Part shown: one piece after another, positions 5,504-5,754 of the stretch
How the letters are laid out: every line of letters starts with the position of its first letter
Numbering within the stretch: the first letter of the stretch is position 1
DNA from: an uncultured Verrucomicrobia subdivision 3 bacterium
GTDB taxonomy: Bacteria; Verrucomicrobiota; Verrucomicrobiae; Limisphaerales; CAMLLE01
Direction of reading: 5' to 3'
DNA: 5,754 bases
Assembly: GCA_946480555.1 (NCBI GenBank)
Contig: CAMLLE010000230.1
Coordinates: forward strand, 1-5,754
Notes under the pieces: generated by a model
What the model was told of the DNA's origin: nothing
Database searches by the model: none
What the model saw: the letters and a program-made list of their open reading frames with translations, nothing else
Program-made: the position numbers and the translations under genes

Positions 5504-5754
5504 ATGGCCAAATTGGTCTTCGATATCGAAACGTCCGCCCTCCCGCTCGAAACCTTCGACGAAACCCAGCAGGAATACCTGTTTCGCGATGCGGAAAAAA
5601 TCGCCGATGAAACCGCCCGCGGCGTCCGGCGCGCCGAGCTTCTCCAGCAGTTCAACCTCTGGCCCTTCACCGCGCAGGTGGTCTGTATTGCGATGCTGAA
5701 CGCCGAGACGCAGCGGGGCCAGATACAGCTCGAGCATCCCGGTGAGCAGCGCCA
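5504..5754 (+). CDS. PolB-like 3'-5' exonuclease, N-terminal part (runs off the window)
   Basis: ATG 5504 opens a frame that stays open to the last base (83 full codons). It begins with MAKLVFDIETSALPLE, the exonuclease I motif of DEDD-type RNase H-fold nucleases (D7 and E9 as metal ligands). A charged helical insertion (about 17-50) follows, then QFNLWPFTAQVVCIAML (49-65), matching the second core strand in predicted 3'-5' exonucleases related to the proofreading domain of family B DNA polymerases. Such stand-alone proteins are expected to remove nucleotides from DNA 3' ends; their cellular role is poorly known. The remaining motifs (exo II and III) lie outside the window, so activity cannot be judged. 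The ATG is right before the first core strand. No Shine-Dalgarno precedes it, so expression may depend on the upstream micro-ORF transcript or a leader structure. Confidence 0.75.
   Translation, partial: MAKLVFDIETSALPLETFDETQQEYLFRDAEKIADETARGVRRAELLQQFNLWPFTAQVVCIAMLNAETQRGQIQLEHPGEQR

Overview
The window looks like an ordinary chromosomal segment of a GC-rich bacterium. It contains no transposase, phage gene, CRISPR array, tRNA or rRNA that I can see. The gene mix, the near absence of Shine-Dalgarno sequences and a tiny lysine-rich ORF would suit a soil Verrucomicrobiota/PVC-type genome. That placement is an inference from general knowledge and is weak.

Layout: (1) Bases 2-235 (+) hold the C-terminal end of an MFS efflux-type transporter. 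(2) A short convergent gap follows, containing a perfect 10-bp hairpin (323-345). (3) A minus-strand pair is read right to left: an M48 CAAX-protease-like membrane metallopeptidase (2715-1468), then an M42-type aminopeptidase (1471-377), joined by an ATGA stop/start overlap. (4) A 254-bp divergent intergenic region has a plausible sigma70-like promoter pointing to the right. (5) On the plus strand come panD, aspartate 1-decarboxylase (2970-3332), and 27 bp later a stand-alone GAF-domain protein with a C-terminal coiled coil (3360-4010). (6) A convergent minus-strand XdhC-family gene (5002-4037, GTG start) lies 26 bp further on. (7) A 377-bp AT-richer stretch without a credible long gene leads to a very strong ribosome binding site and a 16-codon ORF of which ten codons are lysine (5380-5430), followed by a 12-bp stem-loop (5444-5485). 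(8) The window ends inside the start of a PolB-like 3'-5' exonuclease gene (5504 onward, +).

The genes do not form one pathway. panD supplies beta-alanine for pantothenate and coenzyme A. The M48/M42 pair suggests coupled membrane and cytoplasmic proteolysis. XdhC matures a molybdenum hydroxylase that must be encoded elsewhere. The most unusual part is the segment 5367-5485: a strong RBS, a micro-ORF of mostly lysine, and a stem-loop with an alternative pairing, immediately upstream of the exonuclease gene. It could be a real polycationic micropeptide or a leader peptide. The sequence alone cannot decide between these.
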